Shown here piece by piece: positions 1 through 11,656 of a DNA stretch of 64,000 nt (the first letter of the stretch is position 1; each line of letters begins with the position of its first letter). The position numbers and the translations under genes are program-made. This DNA comes from Caenispirillum bisanense (lineage in GTDB: Bacteria > Pseudomonadota > Alphaproteobacteria > Rhodospirillales > Rhodospirillaceae), in assembly GCF_039523075.1 (NCBI RefSeq), contig NZ_BAAAEP010000013.1, forward strand, positions 1 through 64,000, in the 5' to 3' direction. The notes beneath the pieces are model-generated. The model saw nothing but the letters and a program-made list of their open reading frames with translations, was not told the DNA's origin and ran no database searches.

Positions 1-1
1 C

Positions 2-2941
2 AACGGCAACCGCCTGCCGGTGCGCACCGGCGAGCATCCCGGCTTCTTCCGCGTGGTGTTCGACTGGAACCGCCCCGTCGGCTACCGCGTGCTGAGCAAC
101 GGCGACAAGGCGGTGGTGGAATTCGACCGCGCCGCCACCATCGACCTGCCGGCCTTCCGCGCCGCCATGCCGCAGGCCCTGCGCGACGTCGGCACCGAAA
201 CGCGCAAGAAGGGCATGGCGGTGTCCGTGCCGGTGCCGCCGGGCGGCCGCGTCCGCCATTTCACCAGCGGCTCCAAGGTGGTGCTCGACCTGCTGCCGGC
301 CGCCGGCCAGCAGCCGCCGGCCCGCACGCCGGAAGAGCAGCAGCAGGCGCCCGCCGATGCCGTGGCCGCCGCCGGCGTGCCGACGCCGCCCCCGACCAAG
401 CCCGACCAGGGCGCGCCGGCGGTGACGCCGCCGGTCGCCGGCACCTCGCCCGGCACCTCGCTGGCGCAGGCGTTGCAGCAGGCCCAGGGCGCTGCCGACC
501 AGAAGGCGGCGGAGGCGGCCGATCTCGCCCCCGCCGCCGCCGAACTGCGCGATCCCGCCGACGGCGAGGCGGTGGAGCCGCTGCCGCCGGGCCAGAAGGC
601 GCGCGTCGCCAGCCTCAGCTTCTCGTGGAACGAGCCGACGGCGGCGGCGGTGTTCCGTCGCGGCGGCTATCTGTGGGTGGTGTTCGACCGCCACCAGCAG
701 GTGGACATCAACCTGCTGCGCCGCCTGGGCGCCGGCATCGTCAGCCACATCGACCAGCTGCCCAGCCGCGCCTCCACCATCGTCCGCATGGTGGTGGAGC
801 CGGGGTATAACCCGAGCGTCCGCCGCGAGGGCCTGCTGTGGATCGTCGACCTGATGCGCCAGCCGCTGAAGCCGGCGACCGCCATCGAGGTCCAGCCGCA
901 GCTGCAGAGCCCGGTCGGACCGCGCCTCTATCTGCCGGTGACCGAAGGCGGCCGCAGCATCACCGTGCTCGACCCCGAAATCGGCGACCAGTTCTTCGTG
1001 GTGCCGGTGATCCCGCTCGGCCACGGCGTGTTCCCGTCGCGCAGCTATCCCGATGTCGAGCTGCCGGCCACCGCCCAGGGCGTGGTGGCGATACCGAAGA
1101 CCGAGAAGGTGTCCGCCACCTCCACCCGCAACGGCGTCGACATCGTGGCGCTGGGCGGCGGCCTGCGCCTGTCGGGCGACACGGCGCGGCTGGAGGCGAT
1201 GAACCGGGTAGGCGACGAATCGGTGCTCAGCCAGGTCTATGACATCCGCGGCTGGATGCGCGGCCCGCCCGAGGACTACATCAAGAACCGCCAGGACCTG
1301 CAACTGGCCGTCGCCGATTCCAACGGCGAGCGCAAGCAGCGCGCCCGGCTGGAACTGGCCCGCTTCTACTTTGCCCACGGGTTCGCGGCGGAAGCCATCG
1401 GCGTGCTGCGCACGCTGGAGGACGAGGCGCCGGAGATGGTCAACACCGCCCCCTTCCGCGCCCTGCGCGGCGGCGCCAACTACCTCATGGGCCGCTATGG
1501 CGAGGCGGTGGAAGACCTAAGCCACCCGAGCCTCGCCGGCGTCGACGAGGCCGACTTCTGGCGGGCCGCCTCGCAGGCGGCGCTGGGCGACCCGGCGCTG
1601 CAGTCGAGCACCCTGCGCCAGACCGGGCGCGTCATCGGCAGCTACCCCGACCGGGTGAAGATCCCGCTCGCCCTGCAGGCGGGCGAAGCGGCGGTGGATG
1701 CGGCCGACGACCTGGCCGCCCACAACTTCCTGGAAGCGGCCCGCAGCGACTACAACACGCCCGGCGAACAGGCCGCCATCCGCTACCTGGAAGGCCGCCT
1801 GGACGAAGCCACCGGCGCCTATGAAGCCGCCATCGAGAAGTGGGAAGAGGTGGAAGCCGGCCAGAGCCGCCTCTACCGCGCCAAGGCGGCCCGCGACCGC
1901 CTGGAACTGCTCGCCAAGATGGAGCGCCTGGAGCGGCCGGAACTCATCAAGGGCCTGGAAGACCTGCGCTTTGCCTGGCGCGGCGGCCCGTTCGAGTTCA
2001 CCCTGCTGATGCGCCTCGGCGGTCTCTACGTCGAGGAACAGAAGTGGCCGGAGGCGCTGCGCACCTACAAGATCGCCGCCAGCTACTTCCCGCAGCTGCC
2101 GACGTCCGACCGGGCGGCGGAAGCCATGCGCAAGATCTTCGACCACCTCTACCTGGAGGGGGCGGCCGATACCATGTCGCCGATCACCGCCATCGCGCTG
2201 TTCGACGACTTCCGCGAACTGACCCCGACCGGCGCCAAGGGCGACGAGATGATCCGCCGGCTGGCCGACCGGCTGGTGAGCATGGACCTGCTCGACCAGG
2301 CGGCGCTGCTGCTCGACCGGCAGGTGAAGTTCCGCCTGCAGGGGGTGGAGCGGGCCCGCATCGGCGGCCGCCTCGGCCTCGTGCACCTGCTCAACCACGA
2401 CCCGGAATCGGCCCTGAAGGCGCTGCTGATGACCCGCGCGCCCGACATGCCGGAAGCCCTCGACCGCCAGCGCAACCAGCTGATGGCCCGCGCCCTGGCG
2501 GAACTGGACCGCACCGACGAAGCCATCGAACTGCTCACCGGCGACGAGAGCGAGAACGCCAAGCTGCTGCGGGCGGAAATCTACTGGCGCAAGCAGGACT
2601 GGAAGGGGGCCGCCAAGGCCCTGTCGGAACTGGTGCCGGCGCCGGCCCGCAACGCCAGCCTCGACACCACCCAGGCCCGCCGCGTGCTTGACTGGGCGAC
2701 GGCGCTGACCCTGGCCAATGACGATGCGGCGGTGGCCACCCTGCGGTCGCGCTATCTCGGCGCCATGCAGAACACCACCTATCGCGATGCCTTCGACCTC
2801 ATCACCGCCTCGCCGGCGGAAGGGGTGATCGACTATCGCACCGTGTCGGACCGCATCAAGCAGGCGGAGAACTTCCAGAGCTTCCTGTCGGCCTATCGCG
2901 ACCGTCTGCGCCAGGGCGGCGCCCTGTCGGCCATCAACTGA
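2..2941 (+). CDS. Large TPR-repeat protein, 5' end outside window
   Basis: The reading frame is open from the first complete codon of the window, so the true start lies upstream; the GTG at 20 is only the first internal start-like codon. About 979 residues are visible. The N-terminal part carries AMIN-like blocks (GFFRVVFDW near residue 22, and a second block with LSFSWNEP and YLWVVFDR near 210-230) separated by a Pro/Ala-rich linker. The C-terminal half is helical with repeated Ala/Leu-rich pairs typical of TPR units (for example RARLELARFYFAHGFAAEAIGVL). Such proteins are common in Rhodospirillales and are presumed periplasmic or envelope scaffolds, but the exact role is unknown. It ends TGA just before a GC-rich spacer of about 160 bp. 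Confidence 0.85.
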   Translation, partial: NGNRLPVRTGEHPGFFRVVFDWNRPVGYRVLSNGDKAVVEFDRAATIDLPAFRAAMPQALRDVGTETRKKGMAVSVPVPPGGRVRHFTSGSKVVLDLLPAAGQQPPARTPEEQQQAPADAVAAAGVPTPPPTKPDQGAPAVTPPVAGTSPGTSLAQALQQAQGAADQKAAEAADLAPAAAELRDPADGEAVEPLPPGQKARVASLSFSWNEPTAAAVFRRGGYLWVVFDRHQQVDINLLRRLGAGIVSHIDQLPSRASTIVRMVVEPGYNPSVRREGLLWIVDLMRQPLKPATAIEVQPQLQSPVGPRLYLPVTEGGRSITVLDPEIGDQFFVVPVIPLGHGVFPSRSYPDVELPATAQGVVAIPKTEKVSATSTRNGVDIVALGGGLRLSGDTARLEAMNRVGDESVLSQVYDIRGWMRGPPEDYIKNRQDLQLAVADSNGERKQRARLELARFYFAHGFAAEAIGVLRTLEDEAPEMVNTAPFRALRGGANYLMGRYGEAVEDLSHPSLAGVDEADFWRAASQAALGDPALQSSTLRQTGRVIGSYPDRVKIPLALQAGEAAVDAADDLAAHNFLEAARSDYNTPGEQAAIRYLEGRLDEATGAYEAAIEKWEEVEAGQSRLYRAKAARDRLELLAKMERLERPELIKGLEDLRFAWRGGPFEFTLLMRLGGLYVEEQKWPEALRTYKIAASYFPQLPTSDRAAEAMRKIFDHLYLEGAADTMSPITAIALFDDFRELTPTGAKGDEMIRRLADRLVSMDLLDQAALLLDRQVKFRLQGVERARIGGRLGLVHLLNHDPESALKALLMTRAPDMPEALDRQRNQLMARALAELDRTDEAIELLTGDESENAKLLRAEIYWRKQDWKGAAKALSELVPAPARNASLDTTQARRVLDWATALTLANDDAAVATLRSRYLGAMQNTTYRDAFDLITASPAEGVIDYRTVSDRIKQAENFQSFLSAYRDRLRQGGALSAIN

Positions 2942-3101
2942 AGCCGGGCGGCGGCCGGGGGCGACAGGCTCGCCGGCCGCCGGCGGCGGCGGAGGAGGAA
3001 AACAGCGGCGGGCGGGAAAAAGCCGGGCGATCGGCGGCCGCCTCCGCTATGATCCGCCGCAGGTGCGGACGCACCGGCATCGCCATCACCGCCACAGAGC
3101 C

Positions 3102-3791
3102 ATGACCGCCTCAACGCCGCTACGCCTCCTCGTCCTCGACGTGGACGGCACCCTTGTCGACAGCATCCACAACATCGTCGCCGCCATGGAAATGGCCGCC
3201 GGCGCCCACGGCATCCCCTGTCCGCCGCCGGCCCGCTGCCGCCGGGTGGTGGGGCTGGAACTGGTGGAGGCCGTCGCCACCCTGTTCCCGGAGCACGAGC
3301 CGGACCTGCACCGGGCGGTGGCGGAAAGCTACAAGCGCGCCTTCCAGGCGCTGCGGGCGGCGCCCGACCATGTGGAGAACCTTTATCCCGGCGCCCTGGA
3401 GGCGCTGCGGGCCTTCGACGAGGCCGGCGTCCTCCTCGGCATCGCCACCGGCAAGAGCCGCCGCGGCGTCGCCAGCATGCTCGCCCGCCACGGGCTGGAG
3501 GGGCGGTTCCTGACCATCCAGACGGCCGACGACAACCCCGGCAAGCCGCACCCCGGCATGCTGCTGCGGGCCATGGCCGAGGTGGGCGCGGCGCCGTCCG
3601 ATACGGTGATGGTCGGCGACACCAGCTACGACATGGCCATGGCGCGCGCCGCCGGCTGCCACGCGGTGGGCGTCAGCTGGGGCTATCACCCGGTGGCGGA
3701 GCTGCACCAGGCCGGCGCTCACACGGTCATCGACGGCTACGACCTGCTGCTGCAGGCGGCCCATGGGCTGTGGCAGCCGACGGCGGAGTGA
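3102..3791 (+). CDS. HAD-superfamily hydrolase, phosphoglycolate phosphatase-like
   Basis: A protein of 229 residues. Motif I is LDVDGTLVDS near the N-terminus with the nucleophile and general acid aspartates (DVD). Motif II lies in GIATGKSRRG, and motifs III/IV appear as the Lys in NPGKPHPGM followed by VGDTSYDM. This is a complete catalytic set for a Mg-dependent HAD phosphatase of subfamily IA, the group containing Gph. The ATG at 3102 is chosen over an in-frame upstream GTG because the upstream residues are an Arg/His run with no family similarity. It is followed after 5 bp by the AsmA-like gene, suggesting co-transcription. The substrate cannot be set from sequence; pyrophosphatase PpaX-like or phosphoglycolate activity are both possible. 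Confidence 0.88.
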   Translation: MTASTPLRLLVLDVDGTLVDSIHNIVAAMEMAAGAHGIPCPPPARCRRVVGLELVEAVATLFPEHEPDLHRAVAESYKRAFQALRAAPDHVENLYPGALEALRAFDEAGVLLGIATGKSRRGVASMLARHGLEGRFLTIQTADDNPGKPHPGMLLRAMAEVGAAPSDTVMVGDTSYDMAMARAAGCHAVGVSWGYHPVAELHQAGAHTVIDGYDLLLQAAHGLWQPTAE

Positions 3792-3796
3792 CGGTC

Positions 3797-5848
3797 ATGC
3801 GGGTGCGGAGCATCCTCAAGGGGCTGATGGTGACCACGGTGGCGCTGGGCGTCGCCGCCGTCGCCATGGTGATGACGGTGGACGTGGCGCAGTACCGCGG
3901 CCTTATCGCCGATCAGGTCAAGGCCGCCACCGGGCGCGAGCTGCGCATCGCCGGCACCGTCGACCTCAGCCTGTCGATGACGCCGGCGGTGGTGCTGGAG
4001 GACATCAGCCTCGCCAATGCCGACTGGGGCACCCGGCCGGAGATGCTCACCGCCCGCCGGCTGGAGGCGCAGGTGGACCTGCTGCCGCTGCTGCGGGGCG
4101 AGATCCGGGTGCAGCGGCTGGTCATCGTCGGCGCCGACCTGCTGCTGGAGCGCGACGACGCGCACGGCGGCAACTGGCGCCTGCAGCCGCCCGCCGCCGA
4201 GGGGCCGGCCCTGGCGGGGGCGGAGCAGGCGGCGCAGCACGGCCGCAGCGCCCTGCCGGACCTGCGGCAGGTGCGGCTGGAAGACGCCCGCATCGTGCTC
4301 GCCGACCACGCCACCAGCCGCGGCCACGAGGTGACGGTGGCCGCCCTGGAAGCCACGGCGGCGGGCTGGGGGGCGCCGCTGGCGGTGGCCGGCTCCGGCA
4401 CCCTGGACAAGGCCGCCTTCCGCGTCGAGGGGACGGTGGGGCCGCTGGCGGCGCTGCTCAATCCCGGCGGCGCGCCCTACGCCATTGATCTGTCGGCAGT
4501 GGTGGCGGAGGCGTCGCTGGCGGTCAGCGGCAGCATCGCGCGGCCACTGGAGGCGGAAGGCTTTGATCTGGCGGTGCGCCTCAACGCCCGCGACCCCGAG
4601 AAACTGGCCGCCCTGGTGCTGCCGCTGCCGCCCGACGATCTGCCGCCGCTGCGCTTCGACGGGCAGGTGAGCGAACTGCCCGGCGGCTGGCGGGTGGACA
4701 ACCTGGCCGCCAGCATCGGCGACACCGCCGTCGCCGGCTCGCTGACCGTGCTGCTGGACCGGCCGCAGCCGGCCGTCACCGGCCGCCTGTCGTCGCCGCG
4801 CCTGGACCTGGCGGCGCTGCTGCCGAAGCCGCCGCAGCCGACGCCCTCGGCCGCCGTGCGCGGCCGCCGTCTGGTCTCCGACGCGCCGCTGCCGCTGCTG
4901 CTGCTGGGCCTTGCCGATGCCGACCTGGAACTGGCGGTGCAGGCGCTGCGCCTGCCCGAGGGGCCGGAACTGACCGGCGTCACCGCCGCCGTGACCCTGG
5001 CCGGCGGCCGCCTGAGCCTCAAGCCGCTCACCGTCGGCATCGGCCGCGGCACCCTGACCGTCACCGCCACCGTCGATGCCGCCCGCGGCGACGCGGCGGT
5101 GGTGGAGGTGGAGGCGGAGGCGCGCGCCATGCAGCTCGGCCGCCTGCTGGCGCAGCTGGGGCATCCCGGCGTGGTCGAGGACGGGCCGCTGGAGGGCTCG
5201 CTGCGCATCGCCGGTGGCGGCGGCAGCCTGCGCAGCATCCTGGCCGGCGCCGACGGCCGCCTGCAACTGCGCATCGGCGGCGGCCGCATCGACAATCAGG
5301 CCCTGCGCAGCGGATCGCGCGACGTGGTGCTGCGGCTGGGGGACGGCCTCAACCCGCTGGCGGCGCGGGAGCCGCTGACGACGCTTCACTGCGGCGTCGT
5401 CGCCGTCACCATCCGCGACGGCATCGCCGCCGCCGACCATGGGCTGGCGCTGGAAACGGCGCAGATGCTGGTCAGCGGCTCCGGCACCCTGGACCTGGGG
5501 GCGGAGGTGGTGGACGTCGGCTTCCGCACCACCGTGCGCGACGGCCTCGGCCTCGCTCCCGCCAGCCTGTCGAACCTGCTGCGGCTGCGCGGGCCGCTGC
5601 TCGACCCGGCGCTGGCGGTCGATCCGGCCGGGGCGGCGCGCACCGCCGCTTCGGTGGGCGGCGCCGTCGCCACCGGCGGCCTGTCGCTGATGGCGGAGCG
5701 GCTGCTCGATCAGGCGGCGGGGGCGGAGGCTCGCCCCTGCGCCCGCGCCCTGGCGCCGCCGGCCGCCGCCGCGCCGCTCTCCGCCGGTCCCACCGGCAAC
5801 CCGGTTGAAGACCTGGGCAGCGCCCTGCGCGGCCTGTTCGGCCAGTAG
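3797..5848 (+). CDS. AsmA family protein
   Basis: A protein of 683 residues with an N-terminal signal anchor (LKGLMVTTVALGVAAVAMVM) followed by the conserved AsmA start region containing GRELRIAGTVDLSLS and VVLEDISLAN. The remainder is beta-rich repeated sequence typical of AsmA/TamB-like inner-membrane proteins, which are thought to form lipid-conducting grooves or to modulate outer-membrane assembly. The C-terminal third contains the AsmA-like pattern with LRSILAGADGRLQLRIGGGRIDN. The start is the ATG five bases after the HAD gene stop, so the two genes probably form an operon. No lipoprotein box is present. The specific cargo is unknown. Confidence 0.85.
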   Translation: MRVRSILKGLMVTTVALGVAAVAMVMTVDVAQYRGLIADQVKAATGRELRIAGTVDLSLSMTPAVVLEDISLANADWGTRPEMLTARRLEAQVDLLPLLRGEIRVQRLVIVGADLLLERDDAHGGNWRLQPPAAEGPALAGAEQAAQHGRSALPDLRQVRLEDARIVLADHATSRGHEVTVAALEATAAGWGAPLAVAGSGTLDKAAFRVEGTVGPLAALLNPGGAPYAIDLSAVVAEASLAVSGSIARPLEAEGFDLAVRLNARDPEKLAALVLPLPPDDLPPLRFDGQVSELPGGWRVDNLAASIGDTAVAGSLTVLLDRPQPAVTGRLSSPRLDLAALLPKPPQPTPSAAVRGRRLVSDAPLPLLLLGLADADLELAVQALRLPEGPELTGVTAAVTLAGGRLSLKPLTVGIGRGTLTVTATVDAARGDAAVVEVEAEARAMQLGRLLAQLGHPGVVEDGPLEGSLRIAGGGGSLRSILAGADGRLQLRIGGGRIDNQALRSGSRDVVLRLGDGLNPLAAREPLTTLHCGVVAVTIRDGIAAADHGLALETAQMLVSGSGTLDLGAEVVDVGFRTTVRDGLGLAPASLSNLLRLRGPLLDPALAVDPAGAARTAASVGGAVATGGLSLMAERLLDQAAGAEARPCARALAPPAAAAPLSAGPTGNPVEDLGSALRGLFGQ

Positions 5849-5942
5849 CGGCACGCCGCCCGCCCGTTGTTGTTGTCATTGTTGGTGCCGTGGCCGCCCC
5901 GCCTGAGCGGCGGCCCTGCCTGAGGCGAAGGAACCCGAGTCG

Positions 5943-6677
5943 ATGAGTTCGTTCGAAACCCGTCCCATGAAGCGCTTCTACAAGACCGCGACGGTGGCGC
6001 CCGCCGCCGCCGGCCCCGGCGCCGGCCATGCCGTGCGGCTGGACGGCCGGCCGGTGCGCACGCCGTCCAAGGCCGAGCTGGCGGTGCCGACCGAGGCCCT
6101 GGCCGCCGCCATCGCCGCCGAGTGGAACAGCCAGGGCGAGACCCTGCGGCTGGCCGACATGCCGCTCACCCAGCTGGCCAATACCGCCATCGACCGCGTC
6201 GGCGCCCTGCGGCCGCAGATGATCGACGAGCTGCTGCGCTTCGCCGAGACGGAACTGCTGTGCTACCGCGCCGGCGACGACCAGCCGGCCCTGCGCGACC
6301 GCCAGCTGTCCGCCTGGCAGCCGCTGCTGGACTGGGCCCGCACCCGCTACGACGCCGACCTGTGCATCACCGCCGGCCTGATGCCGGTGACGCAGTCGGC
6401 GGCGGCGCTGAAGGCCCTGCGGCTGGCGGTGGAGCAGCTGGACGACTGGCGCCTGACCGCCCTGCAGGCGGCGGCGGCGGCGCTCGGCTCGCTGGTGCTG
6501 GCGCTGGCGCTGCTGGAGGGGCGGCTGGATGCCGAGGGTGCCTTCGCCGCCGCCTATCTGGACGAAGCGTTCCAGATCGAACAGTGGGGCGAGGATGCCG
6601 AGGCGGCGGCCCGTCTGGCCCGCCTGCGAAAGGATGTTGCCGATGCCGCCGAGTTTCTGTCTCTGGTCGGTTCGTAA
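5943..6677 (+). CDS. ATP12 family chaperone for F1-ATPase assembly
   Basis: A protein of 244 residues matching the ATP12 family: MKRFYKTATV at the start, LDGRPVRTPSK, the block AIAAEWNSQGE, and the highly conserved LLRFAETELLCYRA and EQWGEDAEA segments. In mitochondria ATP12 binds the free F1 alpha subunit before assembly; alphaproteobacterial homologues are presumed to do the same for AtpA. The Glu in the late EQWGED segment corresponds to a residue known to matter in yeast Atp12. The ATG at 5943 is preceded by GGCGAAGGAA, a plausible ribosome binding site. The family is largely restricted to alphaproteobacteria and mitochondria, which helps place the organism. Confidence 0.93.
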   Translation: MSSFETRPMKRFYKTATVAPAAAGPGAGHAVRLDGRPVRTPSKAELAVPTEALAAAIAAEWNSQGETLRLADMPLTQLANTAIDRVGALRPQMIDELLRFAETELLCYRAGDDQPALRDRQLSAWQPLLDWARTRYDADLCITAGLMPVTQSAAALKALRLAVEQLDDWRLTALQAAAAALGSLVLALALLEGRLDAEGAFAAAYLDEAFQIEQWGEDAEAAARLARLRKDVADAAEFLSLVGS

Positions 6678-6690
6678 GTCCGACAAACGA

Positions 6691-6720
6691 GCAAACATCT
6701 TGCGAAAATCGTAGGCAAAC
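6691..6720. promoter_or_regulatory. Candidate operator upstream of pccB with repeated GCAAAC
   Basis: The hexamer GCAAAC occurs at 6691-6696 and 6715-6720, 24 bp apart, with TTGCGAAA (6700-6707) between them, forming GCAA/TTGC inverted pairs. The stretch is AT-rich relative to its surroundings and lies about 100 bp upstream of the carboxylase beta start. Short-chain acyl-CoA regulators of alphaproteobacteria (PccR/ScfR type) are known to bind TTTGCAAA-like half sites near pccB; the match here is only partial, so this is an inference. Confidence 0.3.
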
Positions 6721-6820
6721 TGCGGCTTTGAGGCGCCTTTTCTATGGCGCGGAACGCATGAAGGTGCTATCCCGTTTTCCCGCCAAATCGGGTGGGACCT
6801 CCGCCAAGTTGAGGGAGCCA

Positions 6821-8353
<1,533 letters not shown>

Positions 8354-8386
8354 TCGCGAGCGTCTGACGGACTGGCGGGTGGGTGA

Positions 8387-8413
8387 GAACCACCAAGACA
8401 CCAAGACACCAAG
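8387..8413 (+). repeat. Left inverted repeat: GAAC plus three CACCAAGA octamers
   Basis: The tandem octamers occupy 8391-8398, 8399-8406 and 8407-8414 and are identical. The block is the exact reverse complement of 8818-8844. It begins 33 bp after the pccB stop codon and lies downstream of the GxxExxY stop. Confidence 0.95.
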
Positions 8414-8417
8414 AGGG

Positions 8418-8450
8418 CGTCGCCTGGCGCTCCTAGAGAACCAGGCGACG
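8418..8450 (-). terminator. Hairpin spanning the GxxExxY stop codon
   Basis: A perfect 10-bp stem pairs 8418-8427 with 8441-8450; the 13-base loop contains the TAG stop of the antisense gene. There is no clear T tract, so it may be a terminator or a structural part of the repeat-bounded unit. Confidence 0.4.
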
Positions 8451-8846
8451 GATGCCTTGCTTGATTTGAGGCACGTTGAAGTTGATCAGGAGGCCGAGGC
8501 GGCAGCCGGTCAGCTTGAGGTAGGTGAGAAGTTGGGCATCGAAAACTGGATTGTGCCGCTCCGCGGTCTTCAGTTCGACGATGAGACGGTCATCGACCAG
8601 CAGGTCGAGCCGCATCCCGCCTTCGATCCTGATGCCGTCGTAGAGCACCGGGTAGGCCACCTGCCGCGCAAACGGGATGCGGCGTTTGGTCAACTCGTGG
8701 CACAGGCAGGCTTCGTAGACCGATTCGAGAAGCCCGGGACCAAGCGTGGAATGCACCCGATAGGCCGCATCCACCACCGCCCGGGCAAGGCGATCCAGGT
8801 CGGGATGCAACGGGTTCCTTGGTGTCTTGGTGTCTTGGTGGTTCAA
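8433..8846 (-). CDS. GxxExxY family protein (PD-(D/E)XK nuclease-like)
   Basis: A protein of 137 residues. The family-defining motif is in STLGPGLLESVYEACL (G-x-x-E-x-x-Y, about residues 38-44). A later segment, RLDLLVDDRLIVELKTA, shows the D...E-x-K arrangement of PD-(D/E)XK phosphodiesterases, so a metal-dependent nuclease fold is predicted. The best start is TTG at 8846: GGGAGG lies ten bases upstream (complement of 8857-8862), and initiation there translates the right-hand repeat into NHQDTKTPR. A TTG at 8810 is the alternative. It is antisense to the flanking pccB and pccA. The biological role of the family is not established; several copies per genome are common in bacteria that carry it. 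Confidence 0.85.
   Translation of the reverse strand: MNHQDTKTPRNPLHPDLDRLARAVVDAAYRVHSTLGPGLLESVYEACLCHELTKRRIPFARQVAYPVLYDGIRIEGGMRLDLLVDDRLIVELKTAERHNPVFDAQLLTYLKLTGCRLGLLINFNVPQIKQGIRRLVL
8818..8844 (-). repeat. Right inverted repeat, inside the GxxExxY coding start
   Basis: This is the perfect reverse complement of 8387-8413. The octamers read TCTTGGTG on the plus strand at 8825-8832 and 8833-8840, with a third copy at 8817-8824 whose outer base differs. It overlaps codons 2-10 of the antisense gene, so the repeat is probably translated. Confidence 0.95.
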
Positions 8847-8893
8847 AACAGCACGACCTCCCGCCGCGAGCTGATGAGGGGATAGGCATTATC

Positions 8894-10882
<1,989 letters not shown>

Positions 10883-10946
10883 GACCGGCCCGCGGCGGCT
10901 TGACCTTTTCGCCCCGTCGCCGTAAGGGAAGGTTCAGCAGTTGCGA

Positions 10947-10980
10947 GAAAGCCCTGTCGGGGGTGCCTGACAGGGCTTTC
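10947..10980 (+). terminator. Hairpin downstream of pccA
   Basis: A perfect 12-bp stem, GAAAGCCCTGTC (10947-10958) with its complement at 10969-10980 and a 10-base loop. The sequence after the stem is AT-rich but lacks a long T tract. Confidence 0.6.
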
Positions 10981-11037
10981 CACTTTATATGACGGCCTGC
11001 ACACCGACATGACAGGCCGACCGTGGAGGAGGCACCG

Positions 11038-11262
11038 ATGACCAAGACCGAAATCGCCCGCGTGCAGGAATATCTGCGCCGCACCTTCGGCAACACCGCC
11101 ATCACCGTCGCCGCGCCGAAGAAGGCCGGCCAGCCGGTGGAAGTGTTCTGCGGCGAGGAGTTCATCGGCGTGCTGCACCGCGACGAGGAAGACGGCGAGG
11201 TCTCCTTCGACCTGCACATGACCATCCTCGACATGGACCTGCCGCCGGCCCCGCGCGGCTGA
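11038..11262 (+). CDS. DUF3126 family small protein
   Basis: A protein of 74 residues beginning MTKTEIARVQEYLRRTFGN and containing VFCGEEFIGVLHRDEEDGEVS, typical of the short alphaproteobacterial DUF3126 family. No function is known. The ATG at 11038 has GGAGGAGG a few bases upstream, a strong ribosome binding site. It is a soluble acidic protein with no signal or membrane segment. It stands between the pccA terminator and another small gene 20 bp downstream, which may be co-transcribed. Confidence 0.8.
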   Translation: MTKTEIARVQEYLRRTFGNTAITVAAPKKAGQPVEVFCGEEFIGVLHRDEEDGEVSFDLHMTILDMDLPPAPRG

Positions 11263-11281
11263 CGGCGGCGGAGCACCGGCC

Positions 11282-11656
11282 ATGGCGTCGGGCTACGAGT
11301 TCTATATCCGCCACCTCCGCTTCATGGCCCGCACCACCGCCCACGGCGATCCGGCCGTGGCGGTGATGATGGACCAGCTGCGGCTGGCGGCGGACGGGCT
11401 GGCGGTGAACGGCGACCGCTATGTGGTGGAGGCCTCGCGCCTGCGCCTTGCCGCCCGCGCCCTGGCGGGCCTCGCCGGCTTCCTGCAGCAGCAGATCCTG
11501 CCCGAGGTGGTGTCCGCCGGCAACGCGGTGGGCGAACGGCAGGTGCGCTGGGTGATCGACACCTCCATGGAAACCATGGCGGCGCTGATGATCCACGCCG
11601 AAACCACCGCCGACCGCGAGGACTATACCGTGGTGCTGCCGCCGCCGCCGGCCTGA
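11282..11656 (+). CDS. Hypothetical helical protein
   Basis: A protein of 124 residues, not recognised. It is rich in Ala, Leu and Arg and is predicted all-helical, for example MMDQLRLAADGLAV and RLRLAARALAGLAGFLQQQILPEV. It has no signal peptide or metal motif. It begins 20 bp after the DUF3126 gene, and its last 34 bp overlap the 3' end of the convergent glycolipid-binding gene. Support comes from its compact position and from a start codon following GGCGGAGCACC. Some risk of being a chance frame remains. Confidence 0.55.
   Translation: MASGYEFYIRHLRFMARTTAHGDPAVAVMMDQLRLAADGLAVNGDRYVVEASRLRLAARALAGLAGFLQQQILPEVVSAGNAVGERQVRWVIDTSMETMAALMIHAETTADREDYTVVLPPPPA

Larger units (their letters stand above)
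8387..8844 (-). mobile_element. Compact GxxExxY unit bounded by 27-bp inverted repeats
   Basis: A 458-bp block placed between pccB and pccA has perfect 27-bp inverted repeats at its ends (8387-8413 and 8818-8844), each being GAAC joined to three head-to-tail CACCAAGA octamers. It encloses a single antisense gene of the GxxExxY family, which has a nuclease-like fold signature. No transposase, resolvase or obvious target duplication is visible. The layout looks like an inserted cargo unit rather than part of the carboxylase operon, but mobility is an inference. Confidence 0.45.

Noticed and set aside
3737..5854. A 705-residue frame antisense to the AsmA-like gene
   Set aside because: Repetitive Gln/Gly/Arg composition and full overlap with a gene that has a clear start, signal anchor and family motifs.
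5866..5890. GTT-rich stretch before the ATP12 gene as a regulatory microsatellite
   Set aside because: Only a few imperfect copies, no evidence of phase variation or structure.
8391..8414. Tandem octamers as a possible CRISPR-like array
   Set aside because: The units are directly adjacent with no spacers, so it is a short tandem repeat and not a CRISPR array.
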